Assembly (NCBI GenBank): GCA_047624005.1
Contig: JBLHPE010000004.1
Span: forward strand, 23,091-87,090
DNA length: 64,000 bases
Direction of reading: 5' to 3'
Source of the DNA: Ascidiaceihabitans sp047624005
Lineage (GTDB): Bacteria > Pseudomonadota > Alphaproteobacteria > Rhodobacterales > Rhodobacteraceae
Below, in pieces: positions 26,230-34,626 of the stretch. Numbering within the stretch: the first letter of the stretch is position 1; every line of letters begins with the position of its first letter. The position numbers and the translations under genes are program-made. The notes beneath the pieces were generated by a model. The model was not told where the DNA came from. It searched no databases and worked only from the letters and a program-made list of their open reading frames with translations.

Positions 26230-26798
26230 GATCCGATCCATATAAACAACGCGGTGAAGATAAACATGAACAGAAGCGCATATGTGGCGATACGGCCCGA
26301 CATTGCAGCCTCAGAGGGTCGCTTTTTGGCAGGCTTGATTTCGTCATTGCCAGTGCCAAGCTGCGCACTGTCGTTGGGAAGCGGTTCAAATGTCACGGGT
26401 GTGCCCTCAGTAAAAAATGTAGCGATATGGCGTAGGGGGGATTGAACATTAAGCGGTTGCGCCAATCCCCCGAATGCAGAAGCTGATACCAGCAATAGAT
26501 GACCTTTAAGCAGGTCTAGCTGCTGGCTCATTTGATCAACCTGATCGAAAGGTACGTCATTCCCTGTGCTTAGATATCCAGCAAGACCCAGTCCTTCAAG
26601 ATCGCTGACCGAGAAGATCTCGATGAAGTCTTCGTCCAAAAATGTGGCACCCAACGCGTTTTTGAGCGGCCATCGGGGGTCATCATCGGTAGGGTTTACG
26701 ATGGTGTTAAATGCAGCAATTTGATCCGTTGGCAGGTCAATCGCAAACAGGCGGATCACGCCACTTTCAAATGCAGGTATGTTCATTGTGCTGCTCAT
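26226..26798 (-). CDS. Uncharacterised tail-anchored protein in the pyrimidine operon
   Basis: 190 residues: a soluble domain (about 1-145), a Lys/Pro-rich linker (KPAKKRPSEAAMSGR) and a single C-terminal transmembrane helix (about 167-188, TYALLFMFIFTALFIWIG), giving a cytosolic tail-anchored layout. No family recognised. It overlaps its upstream neighbour and the dihydroorotase-like gene by 4 bases each (ATGA), so all are cotranslated. The soluble part contains HLLLVSASAFGGLAQPL and RHIATFFTEG, but no catalytic motif I know. Confidence 0.75.
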   Translation of the reverse strand: MSSTMNIPAFESGVIRLFAIDLPTDQIAAFNTIVNPTDDDPRWPLKNALGATFLDEDFIEIFSVSDLEGLGLAGYLSTGNDVPFDQVDQMSQQLDLLKGHLLLVSASAFGGLAQPLNVQSPLRHIATFFTEGTPVTFEPLPNDSAQLGTGNDEIKPAKKRPSEAAMSGRIATYALLFMFIFTALFIWIGS

Positions 26799-27229
26799 GA
26801 TCCGGCCTGCGCGGCGATTGCATCATCAATGATCTGACATACAAGTTTCGGTCGATCAATGTAGTGCATTGTTATGGCCGTACCGTTGGACAGGCGGAGC
26901 TGGATATTCCAGAAAAACCGTCGATGTGTTGATGTGATTTCGGACAAAGGCACTGAATGTGCTGCAAGGTCTTCTTCGGGATTTTCATAGATCAGTTTGC
27001 TGGGGGTCAAAGTCCACTTGGCTTTGCGGTGTTCTAACCACTGAGTGAAATCATCCAGCACAAACATATACAGCAGGCACAGGCTGACGGCTGTTAGGAA
27101 GGCAGATAATCCGCCTATAAAAGGCCAAACGGGTGTCAAAAGCACATAGGTCACAAGAAAAATACCAAAGCTGCGCAAACCAAAAGCGCGCAATGAGGGT
27201 CGCCATATTTGAATGGGCGTCGCGTTCAT
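26795..27229 (-). CDS. Uncharacterised membrane protein with PH-like domain in the pyrimidine operon
   Basis: 144 residues. Two transmembrane helices near the N-terminus (about 20-37 and 39-58: FGIFLVTYVLLTPVWPFIGG, SAFLTAVSLCLLYMFVL) are followed by a beta-rich domain with KWTLTPSKLIYENPEED, PLSEITSTHRRFFWNIQLRLSNG and a final helix RPKLVCQIIDDAIAAQ. The pattern resembles bacterial PH-domain membrane proteins; this is by eye. It overlaps the pyrB stop by 4 bases and the next gene by 4 bases. Confidence 0.75.
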   Translation of the reverse strand: MNATPIQIWRPSLRAFGLRSFGIFLVTYVLLTPVWPFIGGLSAFLTAVSLCLLYMFVLDDFTQWLEHRKAKWTLTPSKLIYENPEEDLAAHSVPLSEITSTHRRFFWNIQLRLSNGTAITMHYIDRPKLVCQIIDDAIAAQAGS

Positions 27230-28161
27230 GCGCGGCCCTTTAGGTTTCTGGCAAGCAGGTCCATCGCAGCCATACGAACGGCGACGCCCATCTCGACCTG
27301 CTCTTGGATCACACTGCGGTTGATGTCGTCAGCAATGTCGCCGTCAATTTCGACGCCGCGGTTCATTGGTCCGGGGTGCATAACAATGGCGTCTGGTTTT
27401 GCATGGGCCAGCTTGTCAGCGTCTAGGCCAAAGCGGTGATAATATTCACGTTCAGACGGGATGAACCCGCCGTCCATGCGTTCTTTTTGAAGTCGCAACA
27501 TCATGACAACATCGACGTCTTTGAGGCCCTCATTCATGTCGTCAAAGACCTCGACCCCGAATTCTTCGATCCCCGAAGGCATCAATGTTGGTGGGCCGAT
27601 CAGGCGGATGCGGTTTTCCATCTTGCCCAACAGCATGATGTTTGAGCGAGCAACGCGGCTGTGTGCAATGTCACCGCAAATTGCGATGGACAGGCGGTGA
27701 AGGCGGCCCTTGGCCCGTCTGATTGTTAAAGCATCTAACAATGCTTGGGTTGGGTGTTCATGCCGTCCGTCACCAGCATTTAGAACCGCGCAATTCACTT
27801 TTTGAGCCAGCAGGTCCACAGCACCAGAGTGGGGATGCCGCACAACCAAAAGATCCGGGTGCATTGCGTTCAACGTCAAAGCTGTGTCGATTAGGGTTTC
27901 GCCCTTTTTGACGGAAGACGCTTGCATCGCCATGTTCATAACATCTGCACCCAAACGTTTGCCTGCCAGTTCGAAGCTGGCTTGGGTCCGTGTTGAGTTC
28001 TCGAAAAACATGTTTATCTGGGTCAGGCCGGACAGCACATCGGAATGTTTTTTGCTGCCACGGTTTAGCGCCACATAATCTTCGGCCAGATCAAGGATCG
28101 TTGTGATCTCTTCCGGCCGTAATTGTTCTATCCCCAAAAGGTGGCGATGCGGAAATGTCAT
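27226..28161 (-). CDS. pyrB: Aspartate carbamoyltransferase catalytic subunit
   Basis: A 311-residue enzyme condensing carbamoyl phosphate with aspartate, the first pyrimidine-specific step. Substrate motifs are intact: FFENSTRTQASFELAGKRLG (carbamoyl-phosphate loop), VVRHPHSGAVDLLAQ, GDGRHEHPTQALLDALTI and VMHPGPMNRGVEID. No pyrI follows. It is the first of five overlapping or abutting leftward genes ending with plsY, with a catalytically degenerate dihydroorotase homologue as third downstream gene, which resembles the PyrB-PyrC' class of ATCase. Confidence 0.96.
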   Translation of the reverse strand: MTFPHRHLLGIEQLRPEEITTILDLAEDYVALNRGSKKHSDVLSGLTQINMFFENSTRTQASFELAGKRLGADVMNMAMQASSVKKGETLIDTALTLNAMHPDLLVVRHPHSGAVDLLAQKVNCAVLNAGDGRHEHPTQALLDALTIRRAKGRLHRLSIAICGDIAHSRVARSNIMLLGKMENRIRLIGPPTLMPSGIEEFGVEVFDDMNEGLKDVDVVMMLRLQKERMDGGFIPSEREYYHRFGLDADKLAHAKPDAIVMHPGPMNRGVEIDGDIADDINRSVIQEQVEMGVAVRMAAMDLLARNLKGRA

Positions 28162-28240
28162 GTGCGGGACCTCGTGATATTTGAGGCGTTATAAAGGGGG
28201 GATCGGATTGCGGCAAGCGCCTCGATTTTTAAGAAAGATG

Positions 28241-28272
28241 CCTCCGGCGGGGATATTTAGGGCCAAAAGAAA
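28241..28272. repeat. Family-type intergenic repeat (copy 2)
   Basis: CCTCCGGCGGGGATATTTAG followed by GGCCAAAAGAAAT, in the gap between divergent pyrB and the UDG-like gene. It shares GGATATTT and GCCAAAAGAAAT with the copy at 24271-24301. Here it lies upstream of both genes, so it cannot be merely a terminator. Confidence 0.55.
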
Positions 28273-28317
28273 TCAAGGGGCGTTTTGTCTGTTGTTTTAT
28301 ACAGTTAGAGTGGTCTC

Positions 28318-29106
28318 ATGGAATCAGCAGAGTTTCATTCCGCCGCCGCGATGTTGGCATGGCAGGTTGAGTTGGGCGCAGATGAAGCAATCTGTGATTC
28401 TCCGATCAATCGCTATGAGTTGCCGGCCGCATTGGCCAAACCTGCAAAGGCGGCGGCAGTCGATCCGAAAGCAGCGTTGAAACCTACGCCTATCGCCAAA
28501 GCCCCTGAAGTTGATGTTGTTGCGATCGCACAATCGTTGGCCGCACAGGCTGGTGATTTGGCCGCACTTGGGCAGGCCTTAGCTGGATTTGAACATTGCG
28601 AATTGAAACGTGGTGCCCGCAATATGTTGTTTGGTGCGGGTGTCACGGGGGCGTCGTTGATGGTTATTGGGGATGCACCCAACCGCGCCGATGATCGGGC
28701 TGGTGTCTTTTTTGATGGCGCAATTGGTCAATTGTTTGACAAGATGTTTGCTGCGATTGATCTAACCCGCGGCGGGGATGCGCCATCGATTTATCTGTCG
28801 CATGTAATGCCGTGGCGCACGCCGCAAGATCGCGATCCTAAGCTGGCAGAGCTGGCGATGTTGAAACCTTTTGTGCAACGCCAGATTGAACTTGTGAACC
28901 CGGATATTGTTGTCCTGATGGGCAACATGGCGTGCCAATCTTTGTTGGGCAAGCGCGGGATCACCCGATTACGTGGAGATTGGGTCGAAGTTGTCGGCAA
29001 GCCGACCTTGCCGATGTTTCATCCCGATTATTTGATGCGTAACCCTATTTCCAAGCGCGATGCATGGGCTGACCTATTGTCGATCAAATCCCGTTTGCGG
29101 GGCTAA
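28318..29106 (+). CDS. Uracil-DNA glycosylase family 4-like protein lacking Fe-S cysteines
   Basis: 262 residues. The C-terminal two-thirds match the family 4 UDG fold: MVIGDAPNRADDRAGVFFDGAIGQLFDKM (the GEAPG motif region), RDPKLAEL, VVLMGNMACQSLLG, TRLRGDWVEV and FHPDYLMRN. Family 4 enzymes carry a [4Fe-4S] cluster on four cysteines. Here only Cys94 remains; the other positions are Phe91, the Pro/Trp of MPWRTP (165-166) and Leu182. An Ala/Lys-rich 80-residue N-terminal region is unconserved. It may still excise uracil or bind DNA, but as a cluster-less variant. moaB follows by 14 bases. Confidence 0.83.
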   Translation: MESAEFHSAAAMLAWQVELGADEAICDSPINRYELPAALAKPAKAAAVDPKAALKPTPIAKAPEVDVVAIAQSLAAQAGDLAALGQALAGFEHCELKRGARNMLFGAGVTGASLMVIGDAPNRADDRAGVFFDGAIGQLFDKMFAAIDLTRGGDAPSIYLSHVMPWRTPQDRDPKLAELAMLKPFVQRQIELVNPDIVVLMGNMACQSLLGKRGITRLRGDWVEVVGKPTLPMFHPDYLMRNPISKRDAWADLLSIKSRLRG

Positions 29107-29120
29107 CAACCGGAGAAATC

Positions 29121-29663
29121 ATGAGCCGAATTGACGAGAGTGCCGCGTTTATTCCTGTACGCATAGCTGTTCTAACGGTGTCCGACAGTCGTGGGCTGGA
29201 TCAAGATCGATCCGGTGATGTTTTGGTGGGTCGGTTGACAGACGCGGGTCATATACTGGCGGACCGTAAAATTCTGACGGATGAACGCAATGATATCGCT
29301 GCACAATTGCGCGATTGGTGTGACACGTCAGAAATTGATGTGGTGATCAGCACGGGCGGTACGGGTCTGACAGGTCGTGATGTAACCGTTGAAGCCCACC
29401 GTGATGTTTACGAAAAAGAAATTGATGCCTTTGGGACTGTTTTCACAATTGTCAGCATGCAAAAAATTGGCACATCGGCGGTGCAAAGCCGTGCGACGGG
29501 CGGGGTGCGCAATGGAACCTACCTGTTTGCATTGCCCGGCAGTCCGGGTGCGTGCAAGGATGCGTGGGATGAAATTTTGGTCCGTCAGCTAGATTTTCGC
29601 CATCGTCCCTGCAATTTCGTCGAAATATTACCTCGTTTAGATGAACATCAGCGACGGAAATAG
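29121..29663 (+). CDS. moaB: Molybdenum cofactor biosynthesis protein MoaB
   Basis: A 180-residue MoaB/Mog-type protein: IAVLTVSDSRGLDQDRSGDVL near the start, VVISTGGTGLTGRDVTVEA (the GGTG substrate loop, about residue 77) and LFALPGSPGACKDAWDEIL. In related species MoaB acts in molybdopterin adenylylation before MoeA inserts molybdate. The ATG follows CCGGAGAAATC 14 bases after the UDG-like gene, so the two are probably cotranscribed. Other cofactor genes are moaD/moaE at 17.4 kb and mobA/mobB/moeA at 43.4 kb. Confidence 0.93.
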   Translation: MSRIDESAAFIPVRIAVLTVSDSRGLDQDRSGDVLVGRLTDAGHILADRKILTDERNDIAAQLRDWCDTSEIDVVISTGGTGLTGRDVTVEAHRDVYEKEIDAFGTVFTIVSMQKIGTSAVQSRATGGVRNGTYLFALPGSPGACKDAWDEILVRQLDFRHRPCNFVEILPRLDEHQRRK

Positions 29664-29758
29664 CATAGCTGTCCGTAACAACACTGTGCACTTGGTATTT
29701 TTGCAAAGCAAACTAGGTTAAAGGTGGGCTGAAGTGATCGGCCTTTTAGGGATGTAGC

Positions 29759-31213
29759 ATGCGGTTTTTAAGGCAAAGTTTGGTTGGTGTGTTTCTGGCC
29801 GCGTTGACGCTGGGGTTATTGGCCTTTGCGGGGCAAATGATCGGCGGCGCTGTTCAGGAGCGTATGAGCAAAGAAAACCGGGCTCGCCCTGCGCAGGAGC
29901 GCGTGTTTGCTGTGAACGTCATTCGCGCAGAAATGGGCACGCAAACGCCCGTTCTAACAACCTTTGGTGAGGTGAAAAGCAGGCGAACCCTTGAACTACG
30001 TTCTGCGGCTGCGGGCCGTGTGATTGAACTGTCCGACCAGTTTGTAGATGGCGGCGCAGTCACAGCAGGCCAAGTATTGGTGCGGATTGACCCTGCAAAT
30101 GCCCAATCGACGGTCGCGCGCGTGCAGGCAGACATTGCGGATGCCCAAGCGGATGGGCGGGATGCAGAACGCGCCTTTGCGCTGGCCAATGATGAACAAA
30201 CCGCCGCGCAAGAGCAGGCCGATTTACGGGCCAAAGCACAGCGGCGCCAAAGCGATTTGCTGGCGCGTGGTGTTGGCACTGCGGCGGCATTAGAGACTGC
30301 AGAATTGGCCGCGTCATCCGCCCGTCAGGCCGTGCTTGCGCGCCGACAGGCTGTGACCCAAGCACAAACGCGAATTGATCAGGCAGCTTCGGCCATATCG
30401 CGCGCAGAAATCGCGCTGGCGGATGCGAAGCGCGAATTGGCTGATACGACTTTGATCGCCCCGTTTGATGGCAAGTTGAGTGCCCCAAGTGTCGTGACTG
30501 GCCGTTTGGTTGGTGCCAACGAACGGTTGGCGGAATTGATTGATCCGGCCGCGTTAGAGGTATCTTTTCGTGTATCTACTGCGCAATATGCACGATTGCT
30601 AAACACATCCGGTGACATCCTGAACGCAGATGTGAGCGTAATCTTGGATGTTGCTGGTGTGGATTTGACCGCACAAGGGCGCATTAGCCGTGCCAGTGTC
30701 GGAGCGGGTGAAGGGCAAACCGGACGTCTAATTTTTGCAAAGTTGAACGGCAGTGTTGGTTTCAAAACTGGCGACTTTGTCAAAGTTCGCGTGCAAGAAC
30801 CCCCGCTTGAAAATGTTGTGCGTTTGCCATCCTCAGCTTTGGACGCCAGTGGCACAGTTTTGGTGCTTGGCTCTGAAGATCGGCTGGAAGCGATCGAGGT
30901 CGAAATGATACGGCGACAAGGGGACGACATTCTTGTGCGGGGTCGTGGCCTTGAAGGGCGCGATGTTGTTGAGGGACGCACGCCGCTGTTGGGTGCGGGC
31001 ATCGTGGTTAAACCCCTGCGCGGGACAAACGAAATCCCTGATGCCCCGTCGATGGTTGAATTGACGGAAGAACGCCGCGCCAAACTGGTTGCTTTCATCG
31101 AGGGCAACACACGGATGCCCGCATCTGCCAAAGCCCGCGTACTGGCCCAATTAAGCGAAGCTCAAGTGCCCGCCCGTATGGTCGAGCGCATTGAGGGTCG
31201 GATGGGAGGCTGA
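29759..31213 (+). CDS. RND efflux system periplasmic adaptor (membrane fusion protein)
   Basis: 484 residues. An N-terminal membrane helix (about 7-28) is followed by a lipoyl/barrel-sandwich half (LELRSAAAGRVIELSDQFVDGGAVTAGQVLVRID), a long alpha-helical hairpin rich in Ala, Gln and Arg (about 120-215), the second lipoyl half (LIAPFDGKLSAPSVVTGRLVG), and beta-barrel and membrane-proximal domains. This is the HlyD/AcrA layout. The C-terminal 70 residues go beyond the usual end. The permease gene starts 5 bases after the stop. No outer-membrane TolC-like gene is adjacent. Confidence 0.92.
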   Translation: MRFLRQSLVGVFLAALTLGLLAFAGQMIGGAVQERMSKENRARPAQERVFAVNVIRAEMGTQTPVLTTFGEVKSRRTLELRSAAAGRVIELSDQFVDGGAVTAGQVLVRIDPANAQSTVARVQADIADAQADGRDAERAFALANDEQTAAQEQADLRAKAQRRQSDLLARGVGTAAALETAELAASSARQAVLARRQAVTQAQTRIDQAASAISRAEIALADAKRELADTTLIAPFDGKLSAPSVVTGRLVGANERLAELIDPAALEVSFRVSTAQYARLLNTSGDILNADVSVILDVAGVDLTAQGRISRASVGAGEGQTGRLIFAKLNGSVGFKTGDFVKVRVQEPPLENVVRLPSSALDASGTVLVLGSEDRLEAIEVEMIRRQGDDILVRGRGLEGRDVVEGRTPLLGAGIVVKPLRGTNEIPDAPSMVELTEERRAKLVAFIEGNTRMPASAKARVLAQLSEAQVPARMVERIEGRMGG

Positions 31214-31218
31214 CGATT

Positions 31219-34200
31219 ATGCGCGCTATTCCAAACGCCGCTGGCGGCATCCTATCCTATTTTACCCGTCACAAGACGGTTGCAAATTTACTGCTGGTTA
31301 TCATGGTTGTGGCCGGTGTGGTTGCGATCCCAAACATGCGGGCCCAGTTCTTCCCTGATGTGATTATCGACAATGTCACTGTCAGCGTCCAGTGGAACGG
31401 GGCAGGGGCCGAGGATGTCGATGCAGGGATTGTCCAAGTTCTAGAACCTGGGTTGTTGGCTGTTGAAGGCGTCGAAAGTTCCTCCAGTGTGTCACGCGAA
31501 GGCTCAGGTTATATCGTCCTTGAATTCACGCCGGGCTGGGATATGGCGCGGGGGGCGGATGATGTGCAATCGGCTATCGACACGGTCTCTACCTTACCCG
31601 ACGAGGCTGAAGAACCAGCAGTGCGGCGTGGTGCATGGCGGGATCGTGTGACCGATGTGGTGATAAGTGGGCCAATCGCGCCAAAGCAATTGGGTCAATT
31701 TGCTGATGAGTTTGTTATCCGATTGTTTGCGGCGGGTGTGACCCGTACGACAATTCGGGGTGTAGCAGCACCACAGGTTATGATCGAAGTGCCATCGTCG
31801 CAATTGATTGCCAATGACGTCACAATGTCCCAAATCGCCGCCGCTATTGCGGAGGAAGTAAACGCCGATCCGGCAGGTGACGTGACAGGTGCAAATGCGC
31901 GTGTGCGCACAGGCACCCAGAAACGAACCGTCGAGGAAATATCGGGCGTTGTTTTGCGCTCAAACCCTGATGGCAGCACGCTGACCGTTGGCGATGTGGC
32001 GCGGGTACTGCAGCAAGGCGTCGACCGTGAACGGGGTTATTTTGTCGGGGACAACCCTGCGATATCGGTGCGGGTTGATCGTTCAAACAACGGTGACGCA
32101 ATTGCAATGCAGGCATCGGTCCAAGAGGTGGCGGACACCTTGCAATTGACCTTGCCCCGCGACGTGACAATCGGGCTGATCCGTGCGCGCGCCGCAGCGA
32201 TTTCAGCGCGTCTTGATATCTTGATCGACAACGCGATGATTGGCCTGATGTTGGTCGTGGCGTTGTTGTTCTTATTCCTCAATGCTCGCACTGCGTTTTG
32301 GGTGGCTGCAGGTATTCCAGTGGCGCTGATGGCCGCGATTGCGCTGATGTATATTGGTGGGCTGACCATCAACATGGTGAGCCTGTTTGGTCTGATCATT
32401 ACGCTTGGGATTGTGGTGGACGATGCCATCGTGGTGGGCGAACACGCCGACCATCGTGCCCGACACTATGGCGAATCCCCTGTGGTTGCTGCGGAAAATG
32501 CTGCACGCCGTATGGCTATGCCTGTTTTCGCTGCTACACTCACAACTGTGATTGCCTTCTTTGGTTTGATTGCTGTTGGCGGCCGCTTTGGTGATCTGAT
32601 CGCTGATATTCCATTCACGGTGATCGCCGTGCTGATAGCGTCCTTGGTTGAGTGTTTCTTGATCCTGCCAAACCACATGTCCCATGCGTTGGTCGCGATA
32701 GATAAAAAGCGTTGGTATGACATGCCAAGCCGTGTTGTGAATATTGGTTTTGATTGGTTCCGTGCCAACATCTTCCGCCCGTTTATGGGTCTTGTGATCC
32801 GCGCCCGATATGTCGTTTTGGCCAGTGTTATTGTTGTGCTTGCAAGTCAAGTGGTGCTGTTTATCAATGGGGACGTCCAATGGCGGTTCTTCAACGCGCC
32901 CGAACGTGGATCGGTCACTGGTAACTTTGCGATGACCGAAGGGGCCAGCCGGGAAGATACCCTTGCCATGATGCGCGAAATGCAACGCGCAACCGAGGCG
33001 CTTGCGACCAAGCACGAGGCTGAGACGGGTGTAAACCCAGTTGATTTTGTGATTGCCGAAATTGGTGGCAACGCGGGCCGTGGCCTTTCTGGGGTTGAGA
33101 GCAAAGACGCTGATTTGCTGGGCGGTATCTCGATTGAATTGATTGATGCGGATTTGCGCGTTGGCTATTCCAGCTTTGCCTTTGTCGCCGAATTACAGGA
33201 CATGGTTGTGCATCACCCCTTAGTCGAGACGGTCAGCTTCCGGTCATGGCGCTCTGGCCCTGGTGGTGATGGTTTGGACGTGCAGTTCTTTGGCGCGGAA
33301 ACCGATGTGCTAAAGTCCGCAAGTCAGGATTTGCAAAAAGCCTTGTCGATCTATCCCGAAGTCAGCGCGATGCAGGATAATTTAGCTTATGATAAGGAAG
33401 AGCTGATCCTTGATCTCACAGCCCAAGGTCAGGCGCTGGGCTTTACCATCGACACGTTGGGTCGTGCCTTGCGCAATCGTTTGAACGGGATTGAAGCGGC
33501 GACATTCCCTGATGGTGCCCGCAGCGCTACCATTCGTGTCGAGGTGCCAAGCAGTGAGTTAACGGCAGATTTCTTGGAGCGGATGCAAATGCGCACCCCA
33601 ACTGGCATTTACGTTCCATTGGCCGATTTGGTCAGTGTTGAACGTCGCACTGGGTTCAGCACGGTGCGCCGCGAAAACGGTATCCGCTTGATTTCAGTCA
33701 CAGGCGATGTGTCTGAAGACGATCCCGCCCGCGCCACTGAAATCAATCGCGTTTTGGCTGAAGATATATTGCCCAACATTGCCTCGACCCGTCAGGTTGA
33801 ATGGCGCATGGCAGGTCTTAGCGAACAGGAAAGCACGTTCCTGAATGATGCTTTGACAGGGCTGATCCTATGCCTGACCGGAATTTATCTGGTGCTATCA
33901 TGGGTCTTTGGCAGTTGGACGCGGCCTATGGTTGTGATGGCGATTATACCGTTTGGATTGGTTGGTACGATTTATGGCCACGCCGCGTGGGGTGTGCCGC
34001 TTAGCATGTTCACCGTTGTTGGATTGTTGGGGATGACAGGTATTATCATCAACGATTCGATCGTTTTGGTCACCACTATCGACGAATATGCTGAGGATCG
34101 CGGACTGGTGCCGTCCATCATCGATGGCGCTGCGGATCGATTGCGGCCCGTCATGCTGACAACGCTGACAACTGTGCTTGGCATGTCACCATTGCTGTAC

Positions 34201-34626
34201 GAACAATCCCAACAAGCGCAGTTCTTGATGCCGACCGTGATCACGCTGGTCTATGGCCTTGGGTTTGGGATGTTGCTTGTGCTGCTTGTCGTGCCTGCAT
34301 TGATCGCGGCCCAACACGATGTTTCACGTCACATCACCGCAATGCGCCGCGGTGTTGGCGCACGGGCCAGTGGATTGGCGTGGAGCCTTCGGGTGCTTTG
34401 GCTCGCCATTTTGGCATGGGGCGCGGCCACCATGGGCTACACAATCGGCTTTGGCACATTGCCTGCACAAATCGTCGCCCAAGTGCCAATGACCGCCGAT
34501 ATGTCACCGATGATTGCAGCGCTTAGCTTGTTTATTGCGGGGAGCGCCGCACTTGTCCTCACGGCCTATATCTTATTGGCGCTGGGCTTTCAGATCGGTG
34601 CGCGGCGCAAACGGCGTTTGGCTTAA
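31219..34626 (+). CDS. RND efflux transporter permease (HAE1-like)
   Basis: A 1135-residue inner-membrane pump with twelve expected transmembrane helices and two large periplasmic loops. TM1 starts at TVANLLLVIMVVAGVVAIPNM. TM4 has the paired acidic proton-relay residues in LGIVVDDAIVVGEHA. The TM10 counterpart reads MTGIIINDSIVLV, with Asn where AcrB has its relay Lys. An extra C-terminal region of about 100 residues adds one or two hydrophobic helices. Substrates are unknown. Its TAA shares TTAA with the stop of the convergent DsbD-like gene. Confidence 0.93.
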   Translation: MRAIPNAAGGILSYFTRHKTVANLLLVIMVVAGVVAIPNMRAQFFPDVIIDNVTVSVQWNGAGAEDVDAGIVQVLEPGLLAVEGVESSSSVSREGSGYIVLEFTPGWDMARGADDVQSAIDTVSTLPDEAEEPAVRRGAWRDRVTDVVISGPIAPKQLGQFADEFVIRLFAAGVTRTTIRGVAAPQVMIEVPSSQLIANDVTMSQIAAAIAEEVNADPAGDVTGANARVRTGTQKRTVEEISGVVLRSNPDGSTLTVGDVARVLQQGVDRERGYFVGDNPAISVRVDRSNNGDAIAMQASVQEVADTLQLTLPRDVTIGLIRARAAAISARLDILIDNAMIGLMLVVALLFLFLNARTAFWVAAGIPVALMAAIALMYIGGLTINMVSLFGLIITLGIVVDDAIVVGEHADHRARHYGESPVVAAENAARRMAMPVFAATLTTVIAFFGLIAVGGRFGDLIADIPFTVIAVLIASLVECFLILPNHMSHALVAIDKKRWYDMPSRVVNIGFDWFRANIFRPFMGLVIRARYVVLASVIVVLASQVVLFINGDVQWRFFNAPERGSVTGNFAMTEGASREDTLAMMREMQRATEALATKHEAETGVNPVDFVIAEIGGNAGRGLSGVESKDADLLGGISIELIDADLRVGYSSFAFVAELQDMVVHHPLVETVSFRSWRSGPGGDGLDVQFFGAETDVLKSASQDLQKALSIYPEVSAMQDNLAYDKEELILDLTAQGQALGFTIDTLGRALRNRLNGIEAATFPDGARSATIRVEVPSSELTADFLERMQMRTPTGIYVPLADLVSVERRTGFSTVRRENGIRLISVTGDVSEDDPARATEINRVLAEDILPNIASTRQVEWRMAGLSEQESTFLNDALTGLILCLTGIYLVLSWVFGSWTRPMVVMAIIPFGLVGTIYGHAAWGVPLSMFTVVGLLGMTGIIINDSIVLVTTIDEYAEDRGLVPSIIDGAADRLRPVMLTTLTTVLGMSPLLYEQSQQAQFLMPTVITLVYGLGFGMLLVLLVVPALIAAQHDVSRHITAMRRGVGARASGLAWSLRVLWLAILAWGAATMGYTIGFGTLPAQIVAQVPMTADMSPMIAALSLFIAGSAALVLTAYILLALGFQIGARRKRRLA

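Noticed and set aside
30379..31131. Long minus-strand frame (250 codons) inside the RND adaptor gene
   Set aside because: It is fully antisense to a well-supported gene, has Ser/Arg/Pro-rich composition typical of shadow frames, and no recognisable motif. The same holds for antisense frames at 2046-2738, 4022-4654, 21629-22177, 23537-24187 and 32272-33015.
31219..34626. Asn in place of the TM10 relay Lys as a sign of an inactive RND pump
   Set aside because: The paired Asp of TM4 is intact, and I recall many functional-looking RND permeases with NDS at this position, so this is a subfamily trait.
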